NCBI GenBank assembly: GCA_964496495.1
Contig: CAZBZU010000003.1
Location: 1 to 64,000, forward strand
Direction: 5' to 3'
DNA from: JASBRS01 sp964496495
GTDB taxonomy: Bacteria; Deinococcota; Deinococci; Deinococcales; Trueperaceae
DNA length: 64,000 bases
In this document: piece after piece, positions 16,194 through 24,890 of the stretch
How positions within the stretch are numbered: the first letter of the stretch is position 1
Layout: each line of letters opens with the position of its first letter
Program-made: the position numbers and the translations under genes
Notes under the pieces: model-generated
What the model was told of the DNA's origin: nothing
The model's input: the letters and a program-made list of their open reading frames with translations, nothing else
Database searches by the model: none

Positions 16194-17057
16194 ATGCTGG
16201 TGCGCGTACGCTTCCTGCGGACGGCCATCCACTCCGGCCGCTTCAACACCAGCCTGGTGCTGGTGGTCCTCGTCGTCCTGTTCGCCTTGCTGGGGCCCGT
16301 CATCGTCGGCCACGACCCGAACGCCGTCGTCGGCAGCATGAACGCCTCGCCAGCGAGCCATCCCCCGCTCGGAACGGACAACTTCGGGCGCGACGAGCTG
16401 ACGCTCCTGATGTACGGCACGCGCACCTCGCTCGAGATCGGCGCCATCGCCGGCCTCGTGGCGGTGCTGATCGGAGTCGTCGTAGGCACGCTGGCCGGGT
16501 TCTACGGCGGCGTCGTCGAGGAGGCGCTGATGGGCGCGACCAACGTGCTCATCACCATCCCCGCGATCGTGGTGCTGATCCTGCTGTCGGTCGCTCTCGG
16601 GTCTCGCTCGGCGGTCACCATGGGGCTCATCATCGGGGTGACGTCCTGGCCCTGGACGGCGCGGGCTGTCGCTGCTCAAACGAGCAGCCTGCGGACCCGC
16701 GAGCACATCGACATCGCCAGGCTGTCGGGCGCGAGCGGCTTCGGGATCATCGTGCGGGACGTGATCCCCTACATCCTCTCGTACCTCGGCATGGCCTTCA
16801 CCCTGCAGCTGGCCACGGCCGTCCTCACGGAAGCGGCGCTCAGCCTGCTTGGGCTGGGCCCCACCAACACCATCAGCCTGGGGATCCTGCTGCAGTGGTC
16901 GCTGCTGTGGGAAGCGGTGCGCCAGGGGGTGTGGTGGACCTTCATCCCGCCGACGTTCTTCCTCTCCGTCGTCTCGTTCGGGCTGCTGCTGCTGAACTCC
17001 AGCCTCGACGAGATCTACAACCCGCGGCTGCAGGGAGGGGGCGGTAGCGGTGCCTGA
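16194..17057 (+). CDS. ABC transporter permease (DppC/OppC type)
   Basis: The 287-residue second permease subunit has the family motif PLGTDNFGRDELTLLMYGTRTSLEIG. Hydrophobic segments follow, and the EAA loop is TREHIDIARLSGASGFGIIVRDVIPYILSYL, with a C-terminal TAVLTEAALSLLGLGP. The ATG starts 2 nt after the upstream permease stop, and its 3' end overlaps the ATPase gene by 8 nt, which indicates tight coupling. Compared with peptide permeases nothing in the sequence itself fixes the substrate. Confidence 0.94.
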   Translation: MLVRVRFLRTAIHSGRFNTSLVLVVLVVLFALLGPVIVGHDPNAVVGSMNASPASHPPLGTDNFGRDELTLLMYGTRTSLEIGAIAGLVAVLIGVVVGTLAGFYGGVVEEALMGATNVLITIPAIVVLILLSVALGSRSAVTMGLIIGVTSWPWTARAVAAQTSSLRTREHIDIARLSGASGFGIIVRDVIPYILSYLGMAFTLQLATAVLTEAALSLLGLGPTNTISLGILLQWSLLWEAVRQGVWWTFIPPTFFLSVVSFGLLLLNSSLDEIYNPRLQGGGGSGA

Positions 17058-18075
17058 GCTTCTCGTTGCCAAGGACCTCCGCGCCTACTACCGCACCGGC
17101 CTCAGTGGCTGGATCCGTGCGGTGGATGGCGTGTCCCTGAGCCTGAACGAAGGCGAGATCCTGGGCGTTGCAGGGGAGTCCGGCTGCGGCAAGTCGACGC
17201 TGGCGATGGTGCTGGCGTCGGTAGCGCGCTGGCCGCTATGCGTACAGGGTGGCACCATGCACGTCGACGGCCGCTCCGTGCCGCTGAGCGGCGGCCTCAA
17301 AGGGGACGGCTCGCACCGCGGCACGGTGGTCTCGCTGATGCCACAGGGCGCCATGAACTCGCTCAACCCCACGCAGCGGGTGCGCGACTTCGTGTTCGAC
17401 GTGCTCCGATCCCACGACCCGCACGTCGCTCGCGCGGAGACCCTCGATCGAGCCCGGGAGCGCCTCGAGAAGCTTCACCTGCCGGCGCGCGTGCTCGACG
17501 CCTACCCGCACCAGCTCTCAGGCGGAATGAAGCAGCGGGTGGTGGCGGTCATCTCCACGCTGCTCGACCCGCGCGTGCTGATCGCCGACGAGCCCACCTC
17601 GGCGCTCGACGTCGGCGCGCAGCGCGCGCTGCTGGCCCTGATGGTGGAGCTGCTCGAGCAACGCATCATCGGCAGCATCGTGCTGGTGACGCACGAGCTC
17701 CCCATCCTGCGCAACGTGGCGCAGCGCACCATGATCATGTACGCCGGTCAGCTCTGCGAGACGGGGCCCACCGAGGAGGTCATCTTCGCCCCCGCCCATC
17801 CCTACACCAAGGCGCTGATGCAGGCCACCCTGGTGCTCGAGTCGGCCACCAAGCGGCAGCGCATCGAGGGCCTGGAGGGCGGGCCTCCGGACCTGTCGCA
17901 GCCTCCCGGGGGCTGTCGCTTCCACCCGCGCTGCCGCTACGCCCTCGAGGCGTGCAGCCAGAGCGTGCCGCCGACGGTGGTCCCCTCGGCCGGGCACGAC
18001 GCCGTTTGCTGGTGGCTGGCGCAGGCCACGCCTCCACCGACGGCGGCGGCGAGCGACGGGGCGGCGGAGCCATGA
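17050..18075 (+). CDS. ABC transporter ATP-binding protein (DppD/OppD type)
   Basis: The 341-residue ATPase has Walker A GESGCGKST (residues about 40-48), a Q-loop in SLMPQGAMNSLNP, the ABC signature LSGGMKQR, Walker B VLIADEPTSALD and the switch His in VTHELP. The C-terminal oligopeptide/dipeptide extension carries the cysteine-rich GCRFHPRCRYALEAC motif, which in relatives binds an Fe-S cluster or metal. The start is GTG 17050, inside the end of the permease gene. Its stop overlaps the next ATPase start (ATGA). Confidence 0.94.
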   Translation: MPELLVAKDLRAYYRTGLSGWIRAVDGVSLSLNEGEILGVAGESGCGKSTLAMVLASVARWPLCVQGGTMHVDGRSVPLSGGLKGDGSHRGTVVSLMPQGAMNSLNPTQRVRDFVFDVLRSHDPHVARAETLDRARERLEKLHLPARVLDAYPHQLSGGMKQRVVAVISTLLDPRVLIADEPTSALDVGAQRALLALMVELLEQRIIGSIVLVTHELPILRNVAQRTMIMYAGQLCETGPTEEVIFAPAHPYTKALMQATLVLESATKRQRIEGLEGGPPDLSQPPGGCRFHPRCRYALEACSQSVPPTVVPSAGHDAVCWWLAQATPPPTAAASDGAAEP

Positions 18076-18899
18076 GCGCCAACGGTCAGAGCCCGCTGCT
18101 GCGCTGCGCCGCGATCACCCGCGTCTTCGGGCAGGGCGCGCGAGCCGTGCGCGCGGTGGACGACGTCAGCCTGACGATGCAGCGTGGCGAGATCGCCTCC
18201 ATCGTGGGCGAGTCCGGCAGCGGCAAGTCGACGCTGGCACGGGTGGTGCTGCGCCTGCTGCAGCCGAGTGCCGGCGCCGTCTACTTCGACGGCCGCGACG
18301 TCACCCGCCTGCGCGGGTTCGCTCGCCGCCGCGAGTACTGGAGCCACGTCCAGGCGGTGTTCCAGGATCCCTTCGGCTCCTTCAACCAGTTCTACCCGGT
18401 GCGCTACGTGCTTCGCAGCGCCTTGCGCCTGGAGGACAGCGCCCTTCCCCGCCGCGAGCGCGAGGCCCGCATGGCCGTCGCGCTCGAGAACGTGGGCCTG
18501 GACCCGGCCAGCGTGCTGGACCAGCTCCCGCACGAGCTCTCCGGCGGACAGCGCCAGCGAGTGATGATCGCCCGGGCCGTCATGGTGCAGCCCGACCTGC
18601 TGATCGCCGACGAGCCCACCACCATGATCGACGCATCCTCGCGAGCGAACATCCTCAACGTCCTGCTCGACCTCAACCGCGACCGGCGGCTCACCATCCT
18701 GTTCATCACTCACGACATAAGCCTGGCCACCTACGTCAGCGACACGCTGTTCATCATGCAGCACGGCAAGCTGGTGGAGAGCGGCCCGGTCGAGCGCGTG
18801 ACCCGGACGCCAGAGCACGACTACACCCGCCAGCTCTTCGCCGACACCTTCAGCCTCCACGGTGAGGCCTGGCACGCGGCCGGCGGAGGCGCGGCGTGA
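18072..18899 (+). CDS. ABC transporter ATP-binding protein (DppF/OppF type)
   Basis: The 275-residue second ATPase has Walker A GESGSGKST, Q-loop VFQDPFGSFN, signature LSGGQRQR, Walker B LLIADEPTTMID and switch His in FITHDISLA. The Walker B follow-on residues read TTMIDASSR where SALDVS is usual, a variation known in sugar-type Dpp ATPases. It lacks the cysteine motif of the partner ATPase. The start is ATG 18072, overlapping the previous stop by 4 nt. The stop overlaps the GTG of the dehydrogenase gene by 4 nt, so importer and catabolic genes form one translationally linked operon. Confidence 0.93.
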   Translation: MSANGQSPLLRCAAITRVFGQGARAVRAVDDVSLTMQRGEIASIVGESGSGKSTLARVVLRLLQPSAGAVYFDGRDVTRLRGFARRREYWSHVQAVFQDPFGSFNQFYPVRYVLRSALRLEDSALPRREREARMAVALENVGLDPASVLDQLPHELSGGQRQRVMIARAVMVQPDLLIADEPTTMIDASSRANILNVLLDLNRDRRLTILFITHDISLATYVSDTLFIMQHGKLVESGPVERVTRTPEHDYTRQLFADTFSLHGEAWHAAGGGAA

Positions 18900-20062
18900 G
18901 CCGGTCGGCGCGCGCAGGCGGCCGGGGCTCGCCCGAGCCGGCGCCGGCTGCGGCCGCCGACCGCCCCGTGCGTGTGGGGCTGGTGGGTTGCGGCAACATC
19001 AGCGGCCAGTACCTGAAGGCCTGCAGCCGCTTTCGCACGCTGGCGGTCGAGGCGGTGGCCGACCTCGACCCGGAGCTGGCCGAGGCTCGCGCCACCGAGC
19101 ACGGCGTCCCGAGAACGCTGGCACCGGACGTGCTGGTCCGTGACCCCGACATCGACCTGGTGATCAACCTGACCAACCCCAGCGCCCATGCGTCCGTGTC
19201 GTTGGCCGCCTTGAACGCCGCAAAGTCGGTGTACAGCGAGAAGCCCCTGGCGACCACGCGCGACGACGGCCGCGCCCTGCTCGCGGCCGCGGAGCGCTCG
19301 GGCGTGCGCCTGGGTTGCGCGCCCGACACCTTCCTGGGCGGGGCCCTGCAGACCGCCCGCAAGCTCCTCGACGACGGCTGGATCGGCCGCCCGCTGGCGG
19401 CCACCGCCTTCGTGGTCAACCACGGCATGGAGCACTGGCACCCCAACCCGGACGCCTTCTACCAGCCCGGCGCGGGCCCACTGTTCGACGTCGGGGTGTA
19501 CTACCTCACCGCCCTGGTGAGCCTCCTGGGGCCCGTCGCGCGGGTCTCCGGCGCCGCCGGCCGCGGCTTCCGCGAGCGGGTGGTGGGGGTCGGCCCGCGG
19601 CTCGGCGATCGGGTGGAGGTGGGCACGCCCACGCACGTGAGCGCCCTGCTGGAGTTCGCGGGCGGCCAGGTGGGCACGGTCGTCGCCAGCTTCGACGTGT
19701 GGGCCTCGGAGCTCCCCAGGCTGGAGATCTACGGCAGCGAAGGCACGCTGCTGCTCCCCGACCCCAACTTCTTCGGGGGCACCGTGCGGCTCCGCCGGGC
19801 GGGCGCAGACGCCTGGAGCGAGGTGCCGCTCAGCCACGGCTACGCGGAGACGTCGCGCGGCCTGGGCGCCGCCGACCTGGCTCGAGCATTGCGCAGCGGA
19901 CGCCGCCAGCGCGCCTCCGGCGAGCTGGCCTACCACGTGCTCGACATCATGCAGGCGGCCCTGGAGAGCGCGGAGCGGGGCGAGCGCGTGACGCTCGCCA
20001 GCGCCGTGGAACGGCCTGCGCCCTTGCCGCTCGGCCTCGCCGACGGCGAGCTGGACCCCTGA
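18896..20062 (+). CDS. Gfo/Idh/MocA family oxidoreductase
   Basis: The 388-residue NAD(P)-dependent sugar or cyclitol dehydrogenase has a Rossmann motif GLVGCGNISGQYLKA (residues about 24-38), VADLDPELAEA and INLTNPSAHA. The family's EKPLA motif carries the catalytic Lys (YSEKPLATT). The C-terminal beta-sheet domain includes GPLFDVGVYYLTALVSLLG and a late EIYGSEGTLLLPDPNFF. The first 20 residues are a low-complexity arginine/glycine stretch, so a somewhat later start is possible. Clustered with an isomerase-like TIM barrel and a GH3 enzyme, it may oxidise the released sugar or a keto-sugar intermediate. The exact reaction is unknown. Confidence 0.9.
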   Translation: MSRSARAGGRGSPEPAPAAAADRPVRVGLVGCGNISGQYLKACSRFRTLAVEAVADLDPELAEARATEHGVPRTLAPDVLVRDPDIDLVINLTNPSAHASVSLAALNAAKSVYSEKPLATTRDDGRALLAAAERSGVRLGCAPDTFLGGALQTARKLLDDGWIGRPLAATAFVVNHGMEHWHPNPDAFYQPGAGPLFDVGVYYLTALVSLLGPVARVSGAAGRGFRERVVGVGPRLGDRVEVGTPTHVSALLEFAGGQVGTVVASFDVWASELPRLEIYGSEGTLLLPDPNFFGGTVRLRRAGADAWSEVPLSHGYAETSRGLGAADLARALRSGRRQRASGELAYHVLDIMQAALESAERGERVTLASAVERPAPLPLGLADGELDP

Positions 20063-20072
20063 GACGAGGCGT

Positions 20073-20101
20073 CTCCGGAGCCCGCCGACGGCGGCCCGGA
20101 G
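20073..20101 (+). repeat. Intercistronic hairpin between dehydrogenase and isomerase-like genes
   Basis: CTCCGG (20073-20078) pairs with CCGGAG (20096-20101), and inside it CCGCCG (20082-20087) faces CGGCGG (20089-20094). There is no T-run. It lies in the only sizeable gap within the catabolic part of the operon. Confidence 0.5.
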
Positions 20102-20117
20102 TGCGGAACGGAGCCCG

Positions 20118-20900
20118 ATGACCACATCGCACGACACCCCGGAGCGCATCCCGAACCTGGCACTGCAGCTCTACACCCTCCGGCAGCTGGGGCTGCCGTT
20201 CGAGGCGTTGGTGCGGCAGTCGGCCGACGCCGGCTACAGCGGCGTCGAGACGGTGGGCGATCAGGTGCGCGCCCCCGACGCCAGGGAGGCGCTGACGACC
20301 CACGGCATCGAGGTGTGCTCCAGCCACGTGCCGCTGGACGCCCTCGAGACGGACCTGGCAGGCGTCTGCGACGCCAACCTGGCGGTCGGCAACCGCGTCC
20401 TGGTGGTGCCGTGGCTCCCCGTCGAGCGGCGCGGTCGCGACGCGGCCAGCTGGCAGGCTCTGGGCGAGCGCCTGGGCGAGCTGGGTGCCCGTTGTCGCGA
20501 GCGCGGCCTGCAACTGCTCTACCACCACCACGACTTCGAGCTCGGCATGGTCGGCGGGCGCAGCGGCCTGGCGTGGTTGATGGAAGCGGCCGACGCGCAG
20601 GACCTCGGGCTCGAGCCCGACCTGGGCTGGGCGCAGCGCGCCGGGCTCGACCCGCGGGCGCTGCTGGCGAGCTTCGCCGGCCGCTGCCGGCGCGTCCACC
20701 TGAAGGACGTCGCCCCCGCGGGCGCTGCCTCGTCCGAGGAGGGCTGGGCGGACGTCGGCGAGGGCGTGATGCCCTGGAACGCGCTGCTGCCTGCCTGCCG
20801 CGAGGCGGGGGCCGAGTGGCTGGTCGTCGAGCACGACGCCCCCCTGGATCCGCTGGGCTCGGCGCGCCGCAGCGCCGACAACCTCAGGGCATGGCTGTGA
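20118..20900 (+). CDS. Xylose-isomerase-like TIM-barrel sugar isomerase/epimerase
   Basis: The 260-residue AP endonuclease 2/xylose-isomerase-like protein shows LALQLYTLRQLG at strand 1, AGYSGVET, VPWLPVE, a metal-site YHHHDFELG (His/Glu region near residue 138), LEPDLGWAQRAGLDP and HLKDVAP. Enzymes of this fold in similar clusters isomerise or epimerise sugars, or act on keto-sugars and inosose. It starts at ATG 20118 (MTTSHDTPER), 55 nt after the dehydrogenase. It is probably the partner of the Gfo/Idh enzyme, since these families often occur together. Substrate is not determined. Confidence 0.85.
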   Translation: MTTSHDTPERIPNLALQLYTLRQLGLPFEALVRQSADAGYSGVETVGDQVRAPDAREALTTHGIEVCSSHVPLDALETDLAGVCDANLAVGNRVLVVPWLPVERRGRDAASWQALGERLGELGARCRERGLQLLYHHHDFELGMVGGRSGLAWLMEAADAQDLGLEPDLGWAQRAGLDPRALLASFAGRCRRVHLKDVAPAGAASSEEGWADVGEGVMPWNALLPACREAGAEWLVVEHDAPLDPLGSARRSADNLRAWL

Positions 20901-20961
20901 GCCTTGTCGGCGCCGGCGTGGCCGCGCGCGACGGCGCACCGGCAGGACGGAGGGACTTCCC

Positions 20962-23247
20962 GTGACGGACGCAAGCGATCTTCTCGACGGCCTCAGCCTC
21001 GAACAGAAGGCCGCGCTGTGCGTGGGCGCGAGCGCCTGGACCACCGTGCCGGAGGGAGCGCGGGCGGTACGCATGTCGGACGGGCCGCACGGCGTGCGCT
21101 TCGTGGCCGACGAGCACCTCGCCGGCCGGGAGAGCGAGCCCGCCACCTGCTTCCCGACGGCCGTGGCGCTGGCGTCGACCTGGAATCCGCTGCTGGCGCG
21201 CGAGGTGGGCGCGGCGTTGGGAGCGGAGGCGGCGGCCTGCGGCGTCGACGTGCTGCTGGGCCCGGGCGTCAACATCAAGCGCACGCCCCTCGGCGGACGC
21301 AACTTCGAGTACTTCTCCGAGGACCCGTACCTCGCGGGCGAGCTGGCCGTCGCTTGGATCGAGGGGCTCCAGAGTCGCGGCGTGGGGGCCTCGCTCAAGC
21401 ACTTCGCGCTGAACAACCAGGAGTTCCAGCGCCAATCCATCGACGTCGAGATCGACGAGCGGGCGCTGCGCGAGATCTACCTGCCGGCGTTCGAGGCGGC
21501 CGTCACGCGTGCCAGACCTTGGACCGTGATGTGCGCCTACAACCGGGTGGCCGGCCAGCTCTGCTCGCAGCACCCGCGCTTGCTGAGCGCCATCCTGAGG
21601 GACGAGTGGGGCTTCGACGGTGCCGTGGTGTCGGACTGGGGCGCGGTGCGCGACCGCGTTGCCGCCCTGGCCGCCGGCCTCGACCTGGAGATGCCCGGCC
21701 CCAGGCCGCGCCACGTGCAGGAGCTGGTGACCGCGGTGACCGAGGGCAACCTGCCGCTGGCTACGCTGGACGCGGCGGTCCTCCGTCTGCAGCGGCTGAC
21801 GGAGCGCGCCGCCGCGCGGGGCGCGGCCGCTCCGGTCGACGCCGACGCCCACCATGCCCTGGCCCGGCGGGTCGCGGCCGAGAGCATGGTGCTGCTCAAG
21901 AACGACGGCTTGCTGCCGCTGGCGCCGGGCGCCCGCGTGGCGCTGGTCGGCCGTAGCGTGCGCGAGCCGAAGATCCAGGGCGGCGGCAGCTCGCGCGTCA
22001 ATCCCACGCGCGTGGACCTCCCCTGGGACGCGCTGCTCGCCGACCTGCCGGGCGCCCAGTATGCCGAGGGCTGGGCGGCCGACCTGCGCCCGGACCCCGC
22101 GCTCATCCGCGAGGCGACCGACGCCGCGCGTGCCTCCGAGGCTGCGCTGGTGTTCCTGGCGCTGCCGGGCGAGCTGGAGTCGGAAGGCTACGACCGCACC
22201 GACCTGACCCTCCCGCCGGCTCAGGTGGAGCTGCTTCGGTCGGTCGCCGCCGTCCAGCCGCGCACCGCCGTGATCCTCAACAGCGGCGGCGCCGTGGACA
22301 TGCGCGCCTGGATCGGCGAGGTGCCGGCAGTGTTGCAGGCGTGGACCATGGGCCAGGCCGGCGGCGGCGCCCTGGCGGACGTGCTGATGGGCCGCGTGAG
22401 CCCCAGCGGCAAGCTCGCCGAGACCTTCCCGCTGGCGATCGAGGACACGCCGGCCTACCTGGCCTACCCGGGTGAGAACGGCCGAGCACGCTACGACGAG
22501 GGCTGCTACGTCGGCTACCGCTACTACGAGGCGCGCCGGCGGCCGGTGCTCTTCCCCTTCGGCCACGGCCTCAGCTACACCACCTTCGTCTACGACGACC
22601 TGCGCGTGTCGGCCTCGAGCTTCGATGCCGGAGACGCGCTGAGCGTGTCGCTGAGCGTCGCCAACAGCGGCGAGGCGTTGGGCCAGGAGATCGTACAGCT
22701 CTACGTCCACGACCCGGTCTCACGGCTGCGGCGGCCGGTGAAGGAGCTCAAGGCCTTCGCCAAGGTGACCTTGCAGCCCGGCGAGGTCCGCCGCGTCACG
22801 CTGGAGCTGGGTGAGCGGGCCTTCAGCTACTACGATCCGCTGCACGCCCGCTGGGTGGCGGAGCCGGGAGACTTCGACGTGCTGGTCGGCGCGTCCGCGT
22901 CGGACATCCGGCTGCGTGCGCGAGTGACGCTGGTGCACGGCACCGAGCTGCCCTTCGCGCTGACCCGCGACTCGAGCGTCCGCGAGTGGCTGGCCGACCC
23001 CCGCGGCGAGCCGGTGCTGGCCCCCATGCTGCCGCAGATCCGCCACGGGATGGCCTCGGCGATGGGCTCCGATCAGGACCACCAGGCCATCGGCATGGAC
23101 CTTGACCGCTTCCTGATGGACATGCCGCTGGTGAGCATCCTGGCCTTCGGCGAGACCTCGCCCGACGTCTCCGCCGTCGGGCTCGTCGACGAGCTCCTGG
23201 CCCGGGCTCGCGGCGACGACCGCACCGCCGAGGAGGTGACCGCGTGA
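20962..23247 (+). CDS. Glycoside hydrolase family 3 beta-glycosidase
   Basis: The 761-residue cytoplasmic GH3 enzyme has no signal peptide and cleaves imported beta-linked oligosaccharides. Domain 1 (to about residue 300) carries SDGPHGVR, GPGVNIKRTPLGGRNFEYFSEDP, SLKHFALNNQE and the nucleophile Asp225 in VVSDWGAV. Domain 2 (about 310-560) includes LLKNDGLLPL and GGGSSRVNP, where GH3 usually supplies the acid/base side. A fibronectin-like domain (HGLSYTTF to about residue 660) follows. The last 100 residues form a helical extension (SVREWLADPRGEPVLAPML) seen in beta-glucosidases and related glycosidases of this family. Beta-glucosidase is most likely, but beta-xylosidase and arabinopyranosidase activities share this architecture. 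The GTG start at 20962 follows GGAGGGA. Confidence 0.92.
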   Translation: MTDASDLLDGLSLEQKAALCVGASAWTTVPEGARAVRMSDGPHGVRFVADEHLAGRESEPATCFPTAVALASTWNPLLAREVGAALGAEAAACGVDVLLGPGVNIKRTPLGGRNFEYFSEDPYLAGELAVAWIEGLQSRGVGASLKHFALNNQEFQRQSIDVEIDERALREIYLPAFEAAVTRARPWTVMCAYNRVAGQLCSQHPRLLSAILRDEWGFDGAVVSDWGAVRDRVAALAAGLDLEMPGPRPRHVQELVTAVTEGNLPLATLDAAVLRLQRLTERAAARGAAAPVDADAHHALARRVAAESMVLLKNDGLLPLAPGARVALVGRSVREPKIQGGGSSRVNPTRVDLPWDALLADLPGAQYAEGWAADLRPDPALIREATDAARASEAALVFLALPGELESEGYDRTDLTLPPAQVELLRSVAAVQPRTAVILNSGGAVDMRAWIGEVPAVLQAWTMGQAGGGALADVLMGRVSPSGKLAETFPLAIEDTPAYLAYPGENGRARYDEGCYVGYRYYEARRRPVLFPFGHGLSYTTFVYDDLRVSASSFDAGDALSVSLSVANSGEALGQEIVQLYVHDPVSRLRRPVKELKAFAKVTLQPGEVRRVTLELGERAFSYYDPLHARWVAEPGDFDVLVGASASDIRLRARVTLVHGTELPFALTRDSSVREWLADPRGEPVLAPMLPQIRHGMASAMGSDQDHQAIGMDLDRFLMDMPLVSILAFGETSPDVSAVGLVDELLARARGDDRTAEEVTA

Positions 23248-23711
23248 GCGCCGTCCGCCCAGCCCCCGACGGTCTCGATCACGTCGCCATCACGGTGCGC
23301 GACATGGATCGCGCGCTCGCCTTCTACCAGGGGCTTCTGGGATGTGAGGTGCTCGGGGAACTGCTGCTGGACGGCGGCGCCCGCAAGCTGGTCTACCTGC
23401 GGGCCGGTGCCGCCCAGCTGGAGCTGTTCGCCGACCGGCCGCCAGCCGGCTCCTCGGAGGATGCCGGCGCGGGGGCCGGGAGCCCGCCGTCCGACCCGCC
23501 GGCGCTCGGCTTCCAGCACGTCGCCTTCCACACCGGCGACGTCGACGGCGTGGCCGCCCGCTTGCGGGGCGCCGGCGTGACCTTCCACGTCGGGCCGCTC
23601 GATGCCACGGGGAACGTGCGACTGGCCTTCGTCAGGGATCCCGACGGCAACCTGGTGGAGCTGGTGTCGCGCCTGCCCGACATGCGGCCCTACCGCTCCG
23701 GCTGGGACTGA
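23244..23711 (+). CDS. VOC-superfamily (glyoxalase/dioxygenase-like) protein
   Basis: The 155-residue protein has two beta-alpha-beta-beta-beta modules: GLDHVAITVRDMDRALAFYQGLLG, then LGFQHVAFHTGDVDGVAARLRGAGV and a final FVRDPDGNLVELV. Putative metal ligands are the His in DHVAI, Glu in LELF, His in FQHVAF and Glu in LVELV, as in glyoxalase I-type or methylmalonyl-CoA-epimerase-type proteins. The GTG start overlaps the GH3 stop by 4 nt, so it belongs to the operon. An epimerase or lyase role on a sugar-derived product is possible. No specific reaction can be assigned. Confidence 0.85.
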   Translation: MSAVRPAPDGLDHVAITVRDMDRALAFYQGLLGCEVLGELLLDGGARKLVYLRAGAAQLELFADRPPAGSSEDAGAGAGSPPSDPPALGFQHVAFHTGDVDGVAARLRGAGVTFHVGPLDATGNVRLAFVRDPDGNLVELVSRLPDMRPYRSGWD

Positions 23712-23712
23712 G

Positions 23713-24768
23713 CGGGCGCGCGGCGCGGCGCCGGCCGATCCGCGGCGCCGCGGTGCCGGCCGCGACCGCCCCGACCAGCTGTCCTCGGCGCTGCGCGAGC
23801 GCATCCTCGCCACCGCCGAGCGCATGGGCTGCACCGGCTCCGACCCCAAAGCCCGCAGCTTGCGGCGCGGTACCCCCACCACCATCGGCCTGGTGTACCC
23901 CAGCCGGCTCTCCTACGCCTTCACCGACCCCATGGCGGCACTGTTCGTCCAGGGTGCCGCCGAGGAGGTCGAGCGCTACGGCTACGGCCTGCTGCTGGTC
24001 GGCGGGCCGGCCGACGACCTCGACCCTGCCGCTCCTCGGGGAGCGCCGGTCCAGCGGGCGCCGGTCGACGGCTTCATCCTCCAGTCCTTCGCCGACGACG
24101 ACCCCCTCTTCCGCGCTGCCCTGGCGCGGCGCCTGCCCACCGTGGTGGCGGACGACCCCGCCGCCAGCGAGCTGCCGTGCGTGGCCATCGACGATGCGGG
24201 CGCGGCCCAGAACGCACTCGAGTACCTGCTGGCCCTCGGCCACCGGCACATCGGCGTGCTCTCGCTCGAGCTGACGCTGGACGCGTCGGGCGGCCTGGCC
24301 GGCCCCGAGCGACGCTCCAGGGCCCGCTACCGGGCCGCGCGCGAGCGGCTGGCAGGCTACGGCCGGGCGCTGGAGGCCGCCGGCCTGGCCTGGGACCGCG
24401 ACGCGCTGGTGTTCGAGTCCTTGGACAACACGGTGGCCGAGGGCAAGCGCGGTGCGGCGCTGTTGTGGGCGCAGCGGCCGCGCCCCAGCGCGCTGCTGGC
24501 CATGAGCGACCAGCTCGCCTTCGGGGCCCTGGCCTTCGCCGCCGAGGCGGAGCTGGCGGTGCCCGGCGAGCTGTCCGTGGTCGGCTTCGACGACGTGCCC
24601 AGCGCCGCGCGCTCCGCCCCCGCGCACCAACCGACCATCCGCAAGGGACGGGAGGCGGGCCGGCTGCTGCTCGCGGCCCTGCGGGGCGAGCCGGCGCCGG
24701 GCTGCCTGTGGCTGCCGACGGAGCTCATCGTGCGCGGCTCGAGCGGTCCGGCGCCGGCGCCGTGCTAG
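23713..24768 (+). pseudogene. LacI-family regulator without its helix-turn-helix (truncated)
   Basis: The frame encodes the LacI hinge and a complete effector domain. Recognisable parts are RPDQLSSALRERILATAERMG, KARSLRRGTPTTIGLVYP, VDGFILQSF, LALGHRHIGVLSLE, LLAMSDQLAFGAL and VVGFDDVPSAARSAPAHQPTIRKGREAG. The first two DNA-binding helices (normally about 20-25 residues such as DVA..AGVS..TVSR.LN) are missing in all three frames between the VOC stop and RPDQLS. That gap is a GC-only low-complexity stretch. No ATG, GTG or TTG is in frame until an internal ATG near 23824, inside the hinge. Either a deletion removed the DNA-binding end or assembly collapsed it. If expressed, it could only bind ligand or form heterodimers with the first LacI protein. 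Confidence 0.7.
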
Positions 24769-24793
24769 GCCCGCCGCCGCTGCCGCCCAGCGC

Positions 24794-24823
24794 TTGCCGC
24801 GCCCAGGAGCGCTATGCTAAGCT
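24794..24823 (+). promoter_or_regulatory. Putative promoter of rplM-rpsI
   Basis: TTGCCG (24794-24799) and TAAGCT (24818-24823) are separated by 18 nt. They lie in the only gap ahead of the ribosomal protein genes. A second -10-like TATGCT overlaps at 24813-24818. Confidence 0.45.
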
Positions 24824-24890
24824 CCCCTTTGGCTTCGCGCCCGGTGGCCCCGTGGCGCCCCGGCGAGCCCCCACGAAGGACGTGACGACT

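Noticed and set aside
24177..24890. Upstream extension of the rplM frame
   Set aside because: The frame runs through the truncated LacI gene. L13 homologues begin at the GTG near 24891, where a ribosome site precedes it.
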